Of a stretch of DNA of 64,000 bases, positions 52,851-61,905 are shown in pieces. The DNA lies in the NCBI RefSeq assembly GCF_003369795.1, contig NZ_CP026730.1:62001-126000 (forward strand), read 5' to 3'. Source of the stretch: Streptomyces sp. CB09001. GTDB lineage: Bacteria; Actinomycetota; Actinomycetes; Streptomycetales; Streptomycetaceae. Made by a program: the position numbers and the translations under genes. The notes beneath the pieces were generated by a model. It did no database searches, was not told where the DNA came from, and saw nothing but the letters and a program-made list of their open reading frames with translations. How positions within the stretch are numbered: position 1 is the first letter of the stretch; every line of letters starts with the position of its first letter.

Positions 52851-53479
52851 GGCCGGGCCTCCCGCACGGCGGCGCGGAAGGCGCGGGCACGGGTGCGCAG
52901 GCCGTCGAGGCTGCCTCCGTCCGCGGCGTCGCCGATCAGCGGGGAGCCGACCCCGACCGCGGTCGCTCCCGCCGCCAGATGGGCACGGGCCGCCGCCTCG
53001 TCGACACCGCCGACGGGCACGAGGGCCTCGTGCGGGAAGGGGCCGCGCAACGCCTTCACGTAGGCGGGTCCGCCCGCCTGGGCCGCCGGGAAGATCTTCA
53101 GCGCGGTGGCGCCGAGGGTGCGCGCGGTGATGACGTCGGTGGGCGTCATGACACCGGCCAGGACGGGCATGCCCCGTTCGCGGGCCGCCGTGACCCCCTC
53201 CCCCAGGCCCGGGGTGACCGCGAAGTCGGCGCCGGCTTGGTGGGCGGCCACCGCGTCGTCCGCGGTGAGGACCGTCCCGGCGCCCAGGGGCCGGTCGGGA
53301 CCGAGGGCCGCTCTGGCGCGTTCGACGACCCGGAGGGCGTCCTTGCCTGTCAACGACACCTCGATGAGTTCCACGCCCTCCTCCGCCAGCGTCAGCACGG
53401 TGCGCAGCGCGGCGTCGGCGTCGTCTCCGCGCACGATGGCGACGAGGCGGTGTGCGGCCAGGGCAGCTCGCAGATCCAC
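52847..53479 (-). CDS. eda: KDPG/KHG aldolase
   Basis: 210 residues from GTG at 53479 with TAGGAG upstream. A class I TIM-barrel aldolase: VAIVRGDDADAALRTVLTLAEEGVELIEVSLTG, GAGTVLTADDAVAAHQAGADFAVTPG and LKIFPAAQAGGPAYVKALRGPFPH, in which the Schiff-base Lys lies in the A-L-K-I-F-P motif. It cleaves 2-keto-3-deoxy-6-phosphogluconate. It is upstream of and coupled to the kinase. Confidence 0.9.
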   Translation of the reverse strand: MDLRAALAAHRLVAIVRGDDADAALRTVLTLAEEGVELIEVSLTGKDALRVVERARAALGPDRPLGAGTVLTADDAVAAHQAGADFAVTPGLGEGVTAARERGMPVLAGVMTPTDVITARTLGATALKIFPAAQAGGPAYVKALRGPFPHEALVPVGGVDEAAARAHLAAGATAVGVGSPLIGDAADGGSLDGLRTRARAFRAAVREARP

Positions 53480-53705
53480 AGACTGGTCTCCTACTCCGGG
53501 GCATCGGGGGCACGGGGGGAGCACGCAGCGGCACTCGACGGCCAGGGTAGAACGCCGCCGCACCTGGCCGGAGGCCGGGGCTGACATCCCATTACGTACA
53601 GGGCGTATCCGGCACGAACCCGGGACGATGTCCAGCTTGCGCGTTTTGCGGCATTCCTCATGGTGACCCGGGTGGAGGACATCCACGTGCGACGAGGTGA
53701 GAAAT

Positions 53706-54104
53706 ATGCTGGTGCTGGGTCTCCTGCTCATGGCGGGCGCCGCCGCCTTCGCAGGCCTGCTGATCGCGTACAACCTGTCCGGCGGTCCGGACTACACCGT
53801 GACCCTGCTGGGGAGCGACCCATTCACGATCAGTACGCTCGGGGCGTTTCTCGGCGGCATCGCCCTGACTCTGATCTTCGGCCTGGGCATGTGGATGCTC
53901 TTGGCCGGGACCGTCCTGGCACGCCACCGCGGCAAGAAGCGCCGCAGGGACCGTGAGACCGCCGAGCAGGCCGCCGCCGAGCGCGACGCGATGGCCGGCC
54001 GGCTGGAGGGCCGGGGCAGCACGAACGACGCGGCCGAGCCGGCCGGTCACCGGCGCCCCGCCGCCCACCGACCGCAGTGGCTGCGGCCGCACGGCCACCA
54101 CTGA
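53706..54104 (+). CDS. Small two-helix membrane protein (LapA-like)
   Basis: 132 residues. Helix 1 is LVLGLLLMAGAAAFAGLLIAYNL and helix 2 ISTLGAFLGGIALTLIFGLGMWMLLAGTVL, followed by a charged coiled-coil-like tail (RGKKRRRDRETAEQAAAERDAM). This resembles the LapA/DUF1049 pattern. A GTG at 53697 is possible; the ATG at 53706 has GAGG at better spacing. The function is unknown. Confidence 0.65.
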   Translation: MLVLGLLLMAGAAAFAGLLIAYNLSGGPDYTVTLLGSDPFTISTLGAFLGGIALTLIFGLGMWMLLAGTVLARHRGKKRRRDRETAEQAAAERDAMAGRLEGRGSTNDAAEPAGHRRPAAHRPQWLRPHGHH

Positions 54105-54332
54105 CCGGCCTGGACAGGGGCCGACCGGCCCGGCTCACCCGCCGGACCGGTCGGCTCGTCCCATGTGCGGTCCACCGGCGGGCCGGTAAATACGTTGGCG
54201 GTGACGCGAGCCCGTGATGGGATGAGCGACGACGGGGGCGGCTCCCCGGCGTGCATCCTTCTCACCTTCCTGAAAAGACCGGCGCGCCCACTCTCCGCCC
54301 CCGTTCTTCCGTCTCTTCCGTGTTGAGCCGTC

Positions 54333-56939
54333 GTGGAGGGCTTCCTGTTGCTCGCTGCCGAGTCCGTACTGCTGCGCCGTGACCAGAGCGTGTACGTGGA
54401 CCGAGGGTCCGAGCCGGGCGGCGGAACGGGACCGGCACTGCGCCGGCTCGAGGCCGAACTGCTCGGCCGCGGCCACGTCGTCTCCGCGCAACTGCACGAG
54501 GTCCTGGCCTCGTTGGACTCCGAGGAGCTGGCGGCCGCGCACATACGCACGGTGGGACTGGTCGACGACCTGCTCGGCTCCGACCGTACCCACACCCCGC
54601 TCTTCCGCCGCTTCCCCGGTACCGTGCCGCGCGACACCGAAGCGCTGTACGTGGACCGGGTCTTCGCCTACCTGCTGCAGCAGCCGGAACAGCCCTGCGT
54701 GCTGTGCGGCGAGGCGCGCACCGTCCTGCCCGTGTCCCCGTGCGCGCACCTGGTGTGCCGGCTGTGCTGGGACGGGTCCGACTACGCGGGCTGCCCGTTG
54801 TGCCACCGCCGCATCGACGCCGACGACCCCTTCCTGCGCCCGGTCCGCGCCGTCGGCGCCGCCAGAGCGGCCGTACCGGGCCCCTTGCGGCTGCTGCGCC
54901 TGGGCACCGCCCTGGCCGCCGACGCGACCGCGGCGGTGGACGCCCTGCTGGCCCGCCGCACTCCGCTCTCGCCGCAGGACCGGTACGACCTGGTGACCCT
55001 GCTGCCGCTCACCCCGGCCGGGCGGGGCCTGCTGCCCGAGGACATCCCGGTCCGCGAGACCAGGGCACTGGTGCTGGGCGCGCTGGTGCGCGAGGCGCCG
55101 CCGGGGCTGCCCCTGCGTGACCTGCTGACCGAGCGGCTCACCACCGCCACCGACGTGCTGCGCCTGCTCGCCGTGGTCTCCGGCGGTGACGCCGGGCTGG
55201 TGACGCCTTCGCGTTTCACGAACGTCCCGCGCTCTCTGCGCCGCGATCTGCTCTCCGTCCTCGACGGCCTGCCGACCCCGTATCTGGTGGAGGACGTGCT
55301 GCGGCACCCCACTGCGTGGAAGCGGGCCGCTGAAGTCCTGCACCCCTTCGAGCGGCACACCCGGCAACCCCGGGCCGCCCTCGCCTTCGCGGTGCTGCGC
55401 GACACCCCGGTGGATCCGGGCACCGCGTTCGGCGCCGCCCTGCTCGACACGGCCGCCGCGAACCCGGACGCCGTGCGCGTGGCCGGCACGCGGATCCGCC
55501 CGGCCACCTGGTCGGGACGGCTGGAGCAGGCCCTGACCGGGGGCGACGCGGGACGGGCGTCGGCCCTCGCCGGGGAACGCCCCGGTGAACTGGTGCGCCG
55601 CCTGGACGTGTTGCTGCGCCTGCACACCGGTGACGTGCTGGTCCCCGAGCTGGCGACGGCTCTTCGGCGCGGGCTGCCGAAGGTGGGGCCGGGTCCGCTG
55701 CTGTCGGCGCTCGGGGCGCTGCGGGTGCGCACCGAGGACCGCGTCGGTGACCGCCGGGTGTTCTTCCCGCGCGGGGACGTCACCCGGGCCCTGTCCGTGC
55801 CCGAGCGGCGCCCCGCGCTGCCCACCTCACTGGTGTCGGAAGTGGTCACGTCGTTGGAGGGGGAACTGCTGCGCAGGTTCGCCGCCGGGGAGCCGTACGA
55901 GCTGTCGGTGCTGGACACCGGGCTGGCCGGCCTCACCCTGCCGTTCACCGAGCGGACCGCGGCGAAGGCCCTGGTGACCGTGGGGCGCGGCAGCACGCAG
56001 GCACTCCCCGAGGGTGGCGTACTCCGGCTCTTCCTGCACTGGACGGAACCGCGGGGCAATCGCACCGACCTGGACCTGTCCGTCGCGTTCTTCGACGCCG
56101 CGTGGAAGTTCACCGGCCTGTGCGACTACACGAACCTGGTGCACGGCGGGGAGGCGGCGGTCCACTCCGGCGACCTCACGTCGGCCCCGGCACCGCGCGG
56201 CGCCACCGAGTACGTGGACCTGGATCTGCGGCGCCTCGCGCTGCGGGGGGACGCCTACGCCGTCCCGCTGGTCTTCAGCTTCAACAACATCCCGTTCGAA
56301 GAACTGCCGGACGCGTTCGCGGGTTTCATGGCCCTGCCCGCGCACGGCCCGCGCGACGCGTCCTACGACCCCCGCACGGTCCGGCAGCGGTTCGACCTGG
56401 CGGGCGACTCGAAGGTGTGCCTGCCGATGATCGTCGACCTGGGCCGGCGGCGGGCGCTGTGGACCGACACCCACCTGCCGGCCACGGGCGGCTTCCAGAG
56501 CGTCCGTTCGCACGGCGGCGACGGTCTGGCCACGGTGGCCGCGGACCTCTGGCAGCAGTTCACCTCGGGCGGCCGGGTCACCCTGTGGGACCTCGCGGTC
56601 TGGCGGGCGGCCGCGCTCTCCTCGCAGGTGGCGGTGGTGTCCCGGGAACCGGAACCCGCCCTGCTCAGCTACCGGCGCCGGCCCGAGGAGACCGCGGCCG
56701 CGTTCGCCGTGAGAGTGTCGTCGCTGAAGGACGCCGAGGAGCATCGCGAGTACGTCGACCCCGACGCGGCCGCGGCCGGTCTCTCCGCCGGCAAGCGGAT
56801 CTTCCTCGCGACGGTCCACGGGGACGTCCACCCGCCGGGCGCGACGGGCACGGCCTACCGGCTCTTCCCGGGCACCGGCGACGCGCGGCAGACCCTGCCC
56901 CGCGTGACCGCCGGAGACCTGGTCGCCGACCTGGCGTGA
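54333..56939 (+). CDS. RING-finger protein with C-terminal TerD-like domain (MXAN_6230/SCO0854-type)
   Basis: 868 residues, cytoplasmic. A complete C3HC4 RING is at 122-157: C122, C125, C137, H139, C142, C145, C154 and C157, spaced as C-x2-C-x11-C-x-H-x2-C-x2-C-x8-C-x2-C. The middle (170-540) is helical with repeated Arg/Leu segments. Residues from about 560 onward contain TerD-like strands (RTDLDLSVAFFDAAWKFTG, AAVHSGDLTSAP, VDLDLRRLALRG). The name recalls an NCBI family; the link to ubiquitin-like ligation or chemical stress is inference. Start uncertain: TTG at 54348 has GGAGGG at ideal spacing, GTG at 54333 does not. Confidence 0.82.
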   Translation: MEGFLLLAAESVLLRRDQSVYVDRGSEPGGGTGPALRRLEAELLGRGHVVSAQLHEVLASLDSEELAAAHIRTVGLVDDLLGSDRTHTPLFRRFPGTVPRDTEALYVDRVFAYLLQQPEQPCVLCGEARTVLPVSPCAHLVCRLCWDGSDYAGCPLCHRRIDADDPFLRPVRAVGAARAAVPGPLRLLRLGTALAADATAAVDALLARRTPLSPQDRYDLVTLLPLTPAGRGLLPEDIPVRETRALVLGALVREAPPGLPLRDLLTERLTTATDVLRLLAVVSGGDAGLVTPSRFTNVPRSLRRDLLSVLDGLPTPYLVEDVLRHPTAWKRAAEVLHPFERHTRQPRAALAFAVLRDTPVDPGTAFGAALLDTAAANPDAVRVAGTRIRPATWSGRLEQALTGGDAGRASALAGERPGELVRRLDVLLRLHTGDVLVPELATALRRGLPKVGPGPLLSALGALRVRTEDRVGDRRVFFPRGDVTRALSVPERRPALPTSLVSEVVTSLEGELLRRFAAGEPYELSVLDTGLAGLTLPFTERTAAKALVTVGRGSTQALPEGGVLRLFLHWTEPRGNRTDLDLSVAFFDAAWKFTGLCDYTNLVHGGEAAVHSGDLTSAPAPRGATEYVDLDLRRLALRGDAYAVPLVFSFNNIPFEELPDAFAGFMALPAHGPRDASYDPRTVRQRFDLAGDSKVCLPMIVDLGRRRALWTDTHLPATGGFQSVRSHGGDGLATVAADLWQQFTSGGRVTLWDLAVWRAAALSSQVAVVSREPEPALLSYRRRPEETAAAFAVRVSSLKDAEEHREYVDPDAAAAGLSAGKRIFLATVHGDVHPPGATGTAYRLFPGTGDARQTLPRVTAGDLVADLA

Positions 56940-57043
56940 GCCCCTACGGTGCCCTGGAGACGGCGGCGCCCGGGCGACCGGTGGCTCCGCGGGCCGGCCG
57001 CCGCGGAGGCGAAGCCGCGTGCCCTGCGTACGGGCGCACCGCG

Positions 57044-57532
57044 TCAGTCCGCAGCGACGCGGAACTCGAATTCGGGACGGTCCCACGGCACCGCGGGCGG
57101 ATTCGCGAGCGCGGTACCGGTCCGCACCGCACCGGCGCGGTGGTAGAAGCCCTCGGCGGGGAGGTGCGACACGACCTTGACACGGTCTAGCCCGGCGGCT
57201 CGGGCCTCCGACCGCATGTGCGCGACGAGCAGCCGTCCGATGCCCCGTCCCTGCGCTTCGTCGGCGACGAACAGCAGGTCGAGCTCCGGCGGAGCGAGGA
57301 CGAGCGAGTAGAACCCGAGGACCCGGCCTCCCTGGTCGTCGGCGCCGACGGCCACGAAGACACGGTGGGCCTCGATGTAGTCGGGCCCGACCCGGTAGCC
57401 CGCGACCGCGGCCGCGTACTGGCCCGCGTAGGCGCCCGAGCCGCGCACGAGCCGGGTGAGCCGTTTGGCATCCCGCGCGACGGCCCGCCGTATCGTGACC
57501 GGCGGGTCGGCCGGGGAAGTGCGAGGCCTCAT
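57044..57532 (-). CDS. GNAT-family N-acetyltransferase
   Basis: 162 residues. The acetyl-CoA pyrophosphate loop is DEAQGRGIGRLLVAHMRSEARAAG, preceded by LDLLFVA and followed by GFYHRAGAVRTG. Single-domain GNAT length. Acceptor unknown. The ATG at 57532 is immediately upstream of the conserved region; no strong ribosome site is visible. It converges with the RING gene. Confidence 0.85.
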   Translation of the reverse strand: MRPRTSPADPPVTIRRAVARDAKRLTRLVRGSGAYAGQYAAAVAGYRVGPDYIEAHRVFVAVGADDQGGRVLGFYSLVLAPPELDLLFVADEAQGRGIGRLLVAHMRSEARAAGLDRVKVVSHLPAEGFYHRAGAVRTGTALANPPAVPWDRPEFEFRVAAD

Positions 57533-57772
57533 CCGCAGAGTATTTCCCACCGGGGCGTCCACCAGCCATTCCCACAGGTCAACGGGCTCCTCCGCGCGGC
57601 GGGGAGCACGCCACGCCCCGAAGGGCCGGGCAGCCGGGTGCTGGGACCCGGGTATCGGTCGTGCACCCGGAGACGACCCGGTACGACGCCGAGCGGGTAG
57701 TGATTCCACGGGTCGTGGGCCACCACTACCTGCGGGTGGGTGGCCGCTGCGGAGTCGGGGGAGGAGACAGGG

Positions 57773-58741
57773 ATGAGTTCCGGAGAGACAGGCGGTTTAC
57801 CCGAGGGGGAGCAGCGTCGGCCCCCGGGAGAAGAAGCAAGTGGCAGCTCTGGGCCACAACGGCCGAGCAGGAGACCGGGCGATGGCGACAGACCTTCCAC
57901 TCGGCCGGAGGGCGATGCCGCGGCAGCGCAGCCCGGGGACAACGGCCCACCTCGGGAGGGAGGCTTCTGGCACAGGCAGACCAGGATGCTCGAGATCGTC
58001 GGCACCGTCGTCACGGTGATCGCCGGGGTGGCCGGACTGATCTTCCTCTTCTGGCCCGACGCGCAGCCCAAGCCTGAACCCGAGCCGCCGCCGGCGGTCC
58101 AACTGGTCGACTCGGACGTCGACCGGGAGCAGAACATCGCTGCCGATGTGGTCTTCGACGGACAAGTAACCGAGCAGGTTCAGGTGCCCGCGTCCCTGGT
58201 CAGCGCGACGCTGAGGAACAGCTCGGACAATCCCGTGCTGATCACCCGTGCTGAAGTGAACCTTGCTTCCGCCACCGCGGTCCACTGCCGCTATGGTGCC
58301 GGGCCGACCGACATCACGGCGCAGTACGACATCAAGCTCCCGGCCGACCCCCAGGCAGGTGCCGTGGTCCCCCGGAAGATGAAGTACACCCTCCCGCCGC
58401 ATGCCCAGGAGCGGATCGCGTTCACGGTGGGGCCCGAGCGTTACGGAGAGGGGTCGGTGCCCTGGATCTATGCCTTCACGATCTCCCTGTACATGGACGA
58501 CGGCGCCTCGGTCACGGTGCCCCAGATCACCTACCTGGCTCCGACCGACATGGCCACGGCTTTTCTCGCCATGGCGGAACAGGCCACGGATGCGCAGCGG
58601 CCGGGAGGGCCGGGGTTGATGGACCCCTCGTGCATCTCCGAGCAGGCCCGCTCCGTGGCTCAACTGGTCAGATCCGCGCCACGTCCGTCGCCGGAGTTGC
58701 GGGAGTTCAGCGCAGAACTGACCCGCGTGGCCGCTCGGTGA
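57773..58741 (+). CDS. Single-pass membrane-anchored protein of unknown function
   Basis: 322 residues. A disordered Gly/Pro/Arg-rich N-terminus (1-65) precedes one transmembrane helix at 72-94 (MLEIVGTVVTVIAGVAGLIFLFW). A Pro/Glu hinge then leads to an extracellular beta-rich domain (ADVVFDGQVTEQVQVPASLVSATLRNSSDNPVLITRAEVN). The family is not recognised. Base composition of the external domain is somewhat less GC-extreme than its neighbours. GAGGAG precedes ATG 57773. Confidence 0.65.
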   Translation: MSSGETGGLPEGEQRRPPGEEASGSSGPQRPSRRPGDGDRPSTRPEGDAAAAQPGDNGPPREGGFWHRQTRMLEIVGTVVTVIAGVAGLIFLFWPDAQPKPEPEPPPAVQLVDSDVDREQNIAADVVFDGQVTEQVQVPASLVSATLRNSSDNPVLITRAEVNLASATAVHCRYGAGPTDITAQYDIKLPADPQAGAVVPRKMKYTLPPHAQERIAFTVGPERYGEGSVPWIYAFTISLYMDDGASVTVPQITYLAPTDMATAFLAMAEQATDAQRPGGPGLMDPSCISEQARSVAQLVRSAPRPSPELREFSAELTRVAAR

Positions 58742-58791
58742 ACGGACGTCGTGCCTGGCGCCGCTTGCCGTGCACGAGCTCGGGGTGATGG

Positions 58792-59433
58792 TCAGGCGGC
58801 CCGGGTGGCGAAGGTCGTGGCGAGGGTGCGGGCTCGGTCGTGGGCGGCCGTCATGGACGCCTCGTGCAGGGGGAGGAGCGAGGCGAGGGCCGGTGCGTGG
58901 GGGGCCATGGTCAGCTCGGGTGTCACGGTGGTGACGTCCAGGCCGAGGAGATCCTCGTGGCCCAGGACGGTTTCCAGCGTGGGCACCAGGTAGTCCAGGC
59001 CCTCCCTCGGAGCGCCGGGGGCATAGCTGCCGCCGCGGGCGGATATCAGCAGGGCGGGGCGGCCCGCGGCCGGGGAGGCCCCGGCGTGGGTGAAGGTACG
59101 GTCCGTGACGAGGATCTGGTCCAGCCACGCCTTGAACGCCGACGGCATGGACAGGTTGTACAACGGCACCGTGAACAGGTACGCGCCGGCGCCGAGGAAC
59201 TCCTCGATCAGCTCGTCCTGCAGTGCCTGGGCCTTGGCCTGCTCGGGGGTGTGCCGGGCCGGGTCGGCACTGCGGGCGGTGACGCCCGCCGCCGTCAGGT
59301 GCGGCACCGGAGAGGCCGCGAGGTCGCGGTGGACGACCGGGCCCTGCCACTGGTCGCGGAAGGACTGGGCGACCTGGCGGGAGACGGACGCCTCGCCGAG
59401 CGAGGAGGAGTCGATGTGCAGCAGGTACGACAT
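58792..59433 (-). CDS. azoR: FMN-dependent NADH-azoreductase
   Basis: 213 residues. Flavodoxin-like fold with HIDSSSLGEASVSRQVAQSFRDQW at the N-terminus (phosphate loop for FMN), then FTVPLYNLSMPSAFKAWLDQI (FMN stacking) and ISARGGSYAP. It reduces azo bonds and quinones using NADH and protects against thiol stress. It is 46 bp downstream of a DsbA-type gene on the same strand, divergent from an HxlR regulator. Confidence 0.9.
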   Translation of the reverse strand: MSYLLHIDSSSLGEASVSRQVAQSFRDQWQGPVVHRDLAASPVPHLTAAGVTARSADPARHTPEQAKAQALQDELIEEFLGAGAYLFTVPLYNLSMPSAFKAWLDQILVTDRTFTHAGASPAAGRPALLISARGGSYAPGAPREGLDYLVPTLETVLGHEDLLGLDVTTVTPELTMAPHAPALASLLPLHEASMTAAHDRARTLATTFATRAA

Positions 59434-59479
59434 GGTGGTTGCGCCTTTCGAGGAGACGGGTGTGGGGTGGGGTGGCGGG

Positions 59480-60193
59480 TCAGGGGCGGGCGGGGACCGC
59501 GCATCCGGCGGGGCCGCAGCCCGGGGCGTCGCCCGCGGGGGTGAGGGTGACGGGGTGGGCTTCGTCCCAGGCGGTTCGGAGCAGGGCGAGCAGGGCGTCG
59601 CTGCTCTGGGCGCCGGGGACGCCGTAACGGCCGTCGACGACGGTGAACGGGGCGCCGGTGGCGCCCAGACGCTGCGCGCGGCGGGCGTCTTCCTGGACCT
59701 GGGCGCGGTAGTGGCGCTCGGTGAGGGTCCGGCGCGTCAGGTCACGGTCCAGGCCCAGCCGGTCGGAGAGCCTGAGCAGGTCGTCGAGGGTGAAGACGGG
59801 TTCTGCCCTGCCGAAGTAGGTGTGGAAGATCGTGTCCCAGGCTTCGCGGTTCTTGCCCTGCGCGGTGGCGTGGGCCAGGAACTCGTGTGTCAGGTCGGTG
59901 TTGCCGACGACGTTGTCCAGCACCCGGTAGGGGCTGAGCCCCTCGGCGGCGGCCAGCGTCTCGATCTCCCCCGTCGCCGCCTCCGCCTGCGTGCCGCTCA
60001 TGCCGTACCTGCGCAGCAGGATCTCGCGGACGTCGATCGTGCGGTCCGTGGGGAGCCCGCCGCCCAGCGGGAAGGAGTGGTGGACCGTCTCGACCTCGTC
60101 GCCGTGCTCGAACCGCTCCACTGCCCGGTCCACCCGGTGACTGCCGAGCCCGCACCAGGGGCAGGTGACCTCGGCCCAGATTTCTACCTTCAC
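59480..60193 (-). CDS. DsbA-family (FrnE-like) thiol oxidoreductase
   Basis: 237 residues from GTG at 60193 with GGAGG ten bases upstream. The active site is CPWC at 11-14 in WAEVTCPWCGLGS, with the inserted helical domain of the FrnE/DsbA group and a cis-Pro loop GATGAPFTVVDGRYGVPGAQ. No signal peptide, so it works in the cytosol. A Cys-rich tail (GDAPGCGPAGCAVPARP) is an oddity. It is paired with azoR and probably controlled by the divergent HxlR protein. Confidence 0.88.
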   Translation of the reverse strand: MKVEIWAEVTCPWCGLGSHRVDRAVERFEHGDEVETVHHSFPLGGGLPTDRTIDVREILLRRYGMSGTQAEAATGEIETLAAAEGLSPYRVLDNVVGNTDLTHEFLAHATAQGKNREAWDTIFHTYFGRAEPVFTLDDLLRLSDRLGLDRDLTRRTLTERHYRAQVQEDARRAQRLGATGAPFTVVDGRYGVPGAQSSDALLALLRTAWDEAHPVTLTPAGDAPGCGPAGCAVPARP

Positions 60194-60210
60194 GGCTTGA
60201 CCTCCAATTC

Positions 60211-60260
60211 CTACGTTTTGTTCGTAGCGCCATGATGCGCCAGTATGGAGGTCGTTACAA
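60211..60260. promoter_or_regulatory. Divergent overlapping promoters with an inverted repeat (dsbA-azoR / hxlR)
   Basis: Plus-strand promoter: TTGTTC (60218-60223), 17 bp, CAGTAT (60241-60246). Minus-strand promoter: TTGTAA (60260-60255), 17 bp, CATCAT (60237-60232). They face each other and overlap. The inverted repeat CTACG-TTTTGTT-CGTAG (60211-60227) covers the plus-strand -35 and lies downstream of the minus-strand -10. Confidence 0.55.
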
Positions 60261-60290
60261 AAGGCACACGGGTGTGCGCGACGGAGAGGA

Positions 60291-60716
60291 ATGGGTGCCA
60301 TGCCGGACAGCACCGATACGGAGATGGCGGCCGCGACCGGGCCGTGTGCGAGCATCCCCGCCGAGCACATGCCCTTCGTCCGACAGGTGTTGGACCGGGT
60401 CGGCGACAAGTGGAGCATGCTGATCGTCGTCGTCCTGGACGACGGCCCGCTGCGCTACACCGACCTGCAGCGCCGGATCCCCGGCATCTCCCAGCGCATG
60501 CTCACCCACACACTGCGCCAGCTCGTCGCGGACGGTTTGATCACGCGCACCGCCTACGCCGAGGTTCCGCCGCGGGTGGAGTACGCCCTCGCCCCGCTCG
60601 GCCGCGGCCTGCACGAGATCGCCATGCGGCTGATCGTCTGGGCCGCGGACCACCACACGGAGATCCGTGCCCACCGCTCCCGGGCCGACACCGTCACCGC
60701 CCCGCCCCGGCCCTGA
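60291..60716 (+). CDS. HxlR-family transcriptional regulator
   Basis: 141 residues. Winged-helix core: FVRQVLDRVGDKWSMLIVVVLDDGPLRYTDLQRRIPGISQRMLTHTLRQ and DGLITRTAYAEVPPRVEYALAPLGRGLHEI. The start is ATG 60291 (GGAG upstream) or 60300. HxlR proteins often sense quinone, electrophile or thiol stress, which suits the divergent azoreductase and DsbA genes. Confidence 0.9.
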   Translation: MGAMPDSTDTEMAAATGPCASIPAEHMPFVRQVLDRVGDKWSMLIVVVLDDGPLRYTDLQRRIPGISQRMLTHTLRQLVADGLITRTAYAEVPPRVEYALAPLGRGLHEIAMRLIVWAADHHTEIRAHRSRADTVTAPPRP

Positions 60717-60905
60717 CCCGCGACCGACGGTGTCATCCCGCCCGGGGGAGCCGGGAGGCGTCACCGGTCATGACGTCCTTGGCCACCAGGCACCCTGCGC
60801 CAGTCGGCGTCGGCGTCGATGAGCTGCTGCGCGAAGGCGGGTCCACTTAGGCGAGAGCCGCGATCTCGACTCCGCGAAGCCTCCGCGGGTCGGGGTGCAC
60901 TCCCC
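60717..60905. other. Intergenic region right of hxlR
   Basis: 189 bp without a convincing gene. A short minus-strand frame (about 60850-60761) reads AFAQQLIDADADWRRV and stops; it could be a gene remnant but is too short to assign. Confidence 0.35.
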
Positions 60906-61784
60906 TCACAGCGCCGGAGCGTCGCCGGCCTCCCTCCCGGCCCTCCCGTTGCGACGACGGTCCGCGGCGAACATGAGGGCGACACCGGCGAGGGTCCACA
61001 GGCCCAGGACGAGTGCCGGGCCGCCCGCGCCGGTTCCGCCGTAGAAGGCGTTGGCGCGCAGCAGGCTGCCCGAGGCGCCGGGCGGCAGGAGCTGGCCGAG
61101 CGTGGACCAGCCGTCGGGCAGCCAGTACGGGCCGGTGGTGAGGCCGGAGAGCGGGTTGCCGAGGAACATCATCACGACGGAGCCCACACCGAACCCGGCG
61201 TATCCGAACAGCGACTCCAGCCCGAGGAACGGGATGGCGAGCGCGGCCATGCCCAGCCCGAGACCGAGGGACGTGACCCAGTAGTCGCCGTCCAGGGTGC
61301 CGATCCCGAACTGGAGGACGGCGGTCACGGCTGCTCCACCGGCCAGAGCGAAGGCGACGACCCCGGCGAGGCGGGTCCGCAGATTGGCGTGGCCGGGGAA
61401 GAACTGGAGCAGGGCGATGGCGGGCAGCATGCCACCGAAGATCATCGGCAGCGCGGCGGCGGCGAGTCCGGTGCCCCGCGGGTCGTCCTTCGGGAAGGGC
61501 ACCACGTCGTGGACGGTCGCGGGGACGTGCTGCTGACCGGCGAGCGCGGTGCCGAGCCCGCTGATCGCGTTGCTGATCATCTGGCCGCCCGCAGTCGCCG
61601 TGTAGACGGTCACGCCGTCGTCGCCGAAGGCGAGGCCGCCCACGGCGTCGCGCTCCTCGACGGCACGGACCAGGGCACGGGAGTTGTCATACGCCGTGAC
61701 CTCCCAGTCGTCGCCGGAGAGCTGCTTCTGCACGGCGGCCACCGCTGACTCCGGGCCGGTGACGCCGAGCGGAGCATGGTGGGG
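60906..61784 (-). pseudogene. ABC-2-type membrane protein, 5'-truncated
   Basis: The readable part (from GTG 61742, 278 residues) has six or so helices: LAAAALPMIFGGMLPAIALLQFF, LAGVVAFALAGGAAVTAVLQF, YAGFGVGSVVMMFLGNPLSG and others. In the same frame upstream, HHAPLGVTGPESAVAAVQKQL continues to about 61784 and then the homology stops. Full family members begin with an N-terminal helix before this GVTGP segment, which is missing here. The 5' end has been replaced by a tautomerase gene start. Possibly expressed as a fusion or silent. Confidence 0.7.
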
Positions 61785-61789
61785 GCCGC

Positions 61790-61872
61790 CGCCGGCAGAC
61801 CTCGCCGGCGAGTTCTCGTCGGTCGTCAGCGGTCAAGGCACCGCGCGGGCATGCGATCTCGATGAGGAACAT
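61790..61872 (-). pseudogene. Tautomerase-family gene, 5' fragment
   Basis: From ATG 61872 (GGGAGGA upstream) the peptide MFLIEIACPRGALTADDRRE is the N-terminus of an actinobacterial tautomerase-type protein (from memory). After about 26 codons similarity ends and the sequence passes into the permease fragment in another frame. A deletion or recombination joined the two genes. It keeps its promoter region. Confidence 0.6.
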
Positions 61873-61905
61873 ACGGATCCTCCCAGAGTCGGAGACGGTC
61901 TCGCC

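Noticed and set aside
60761..60850. Minus-strand fragment reading AFAQQLIDADADWRRV
   Set aside because: Too short and without recognisable family to call a pseudogene.
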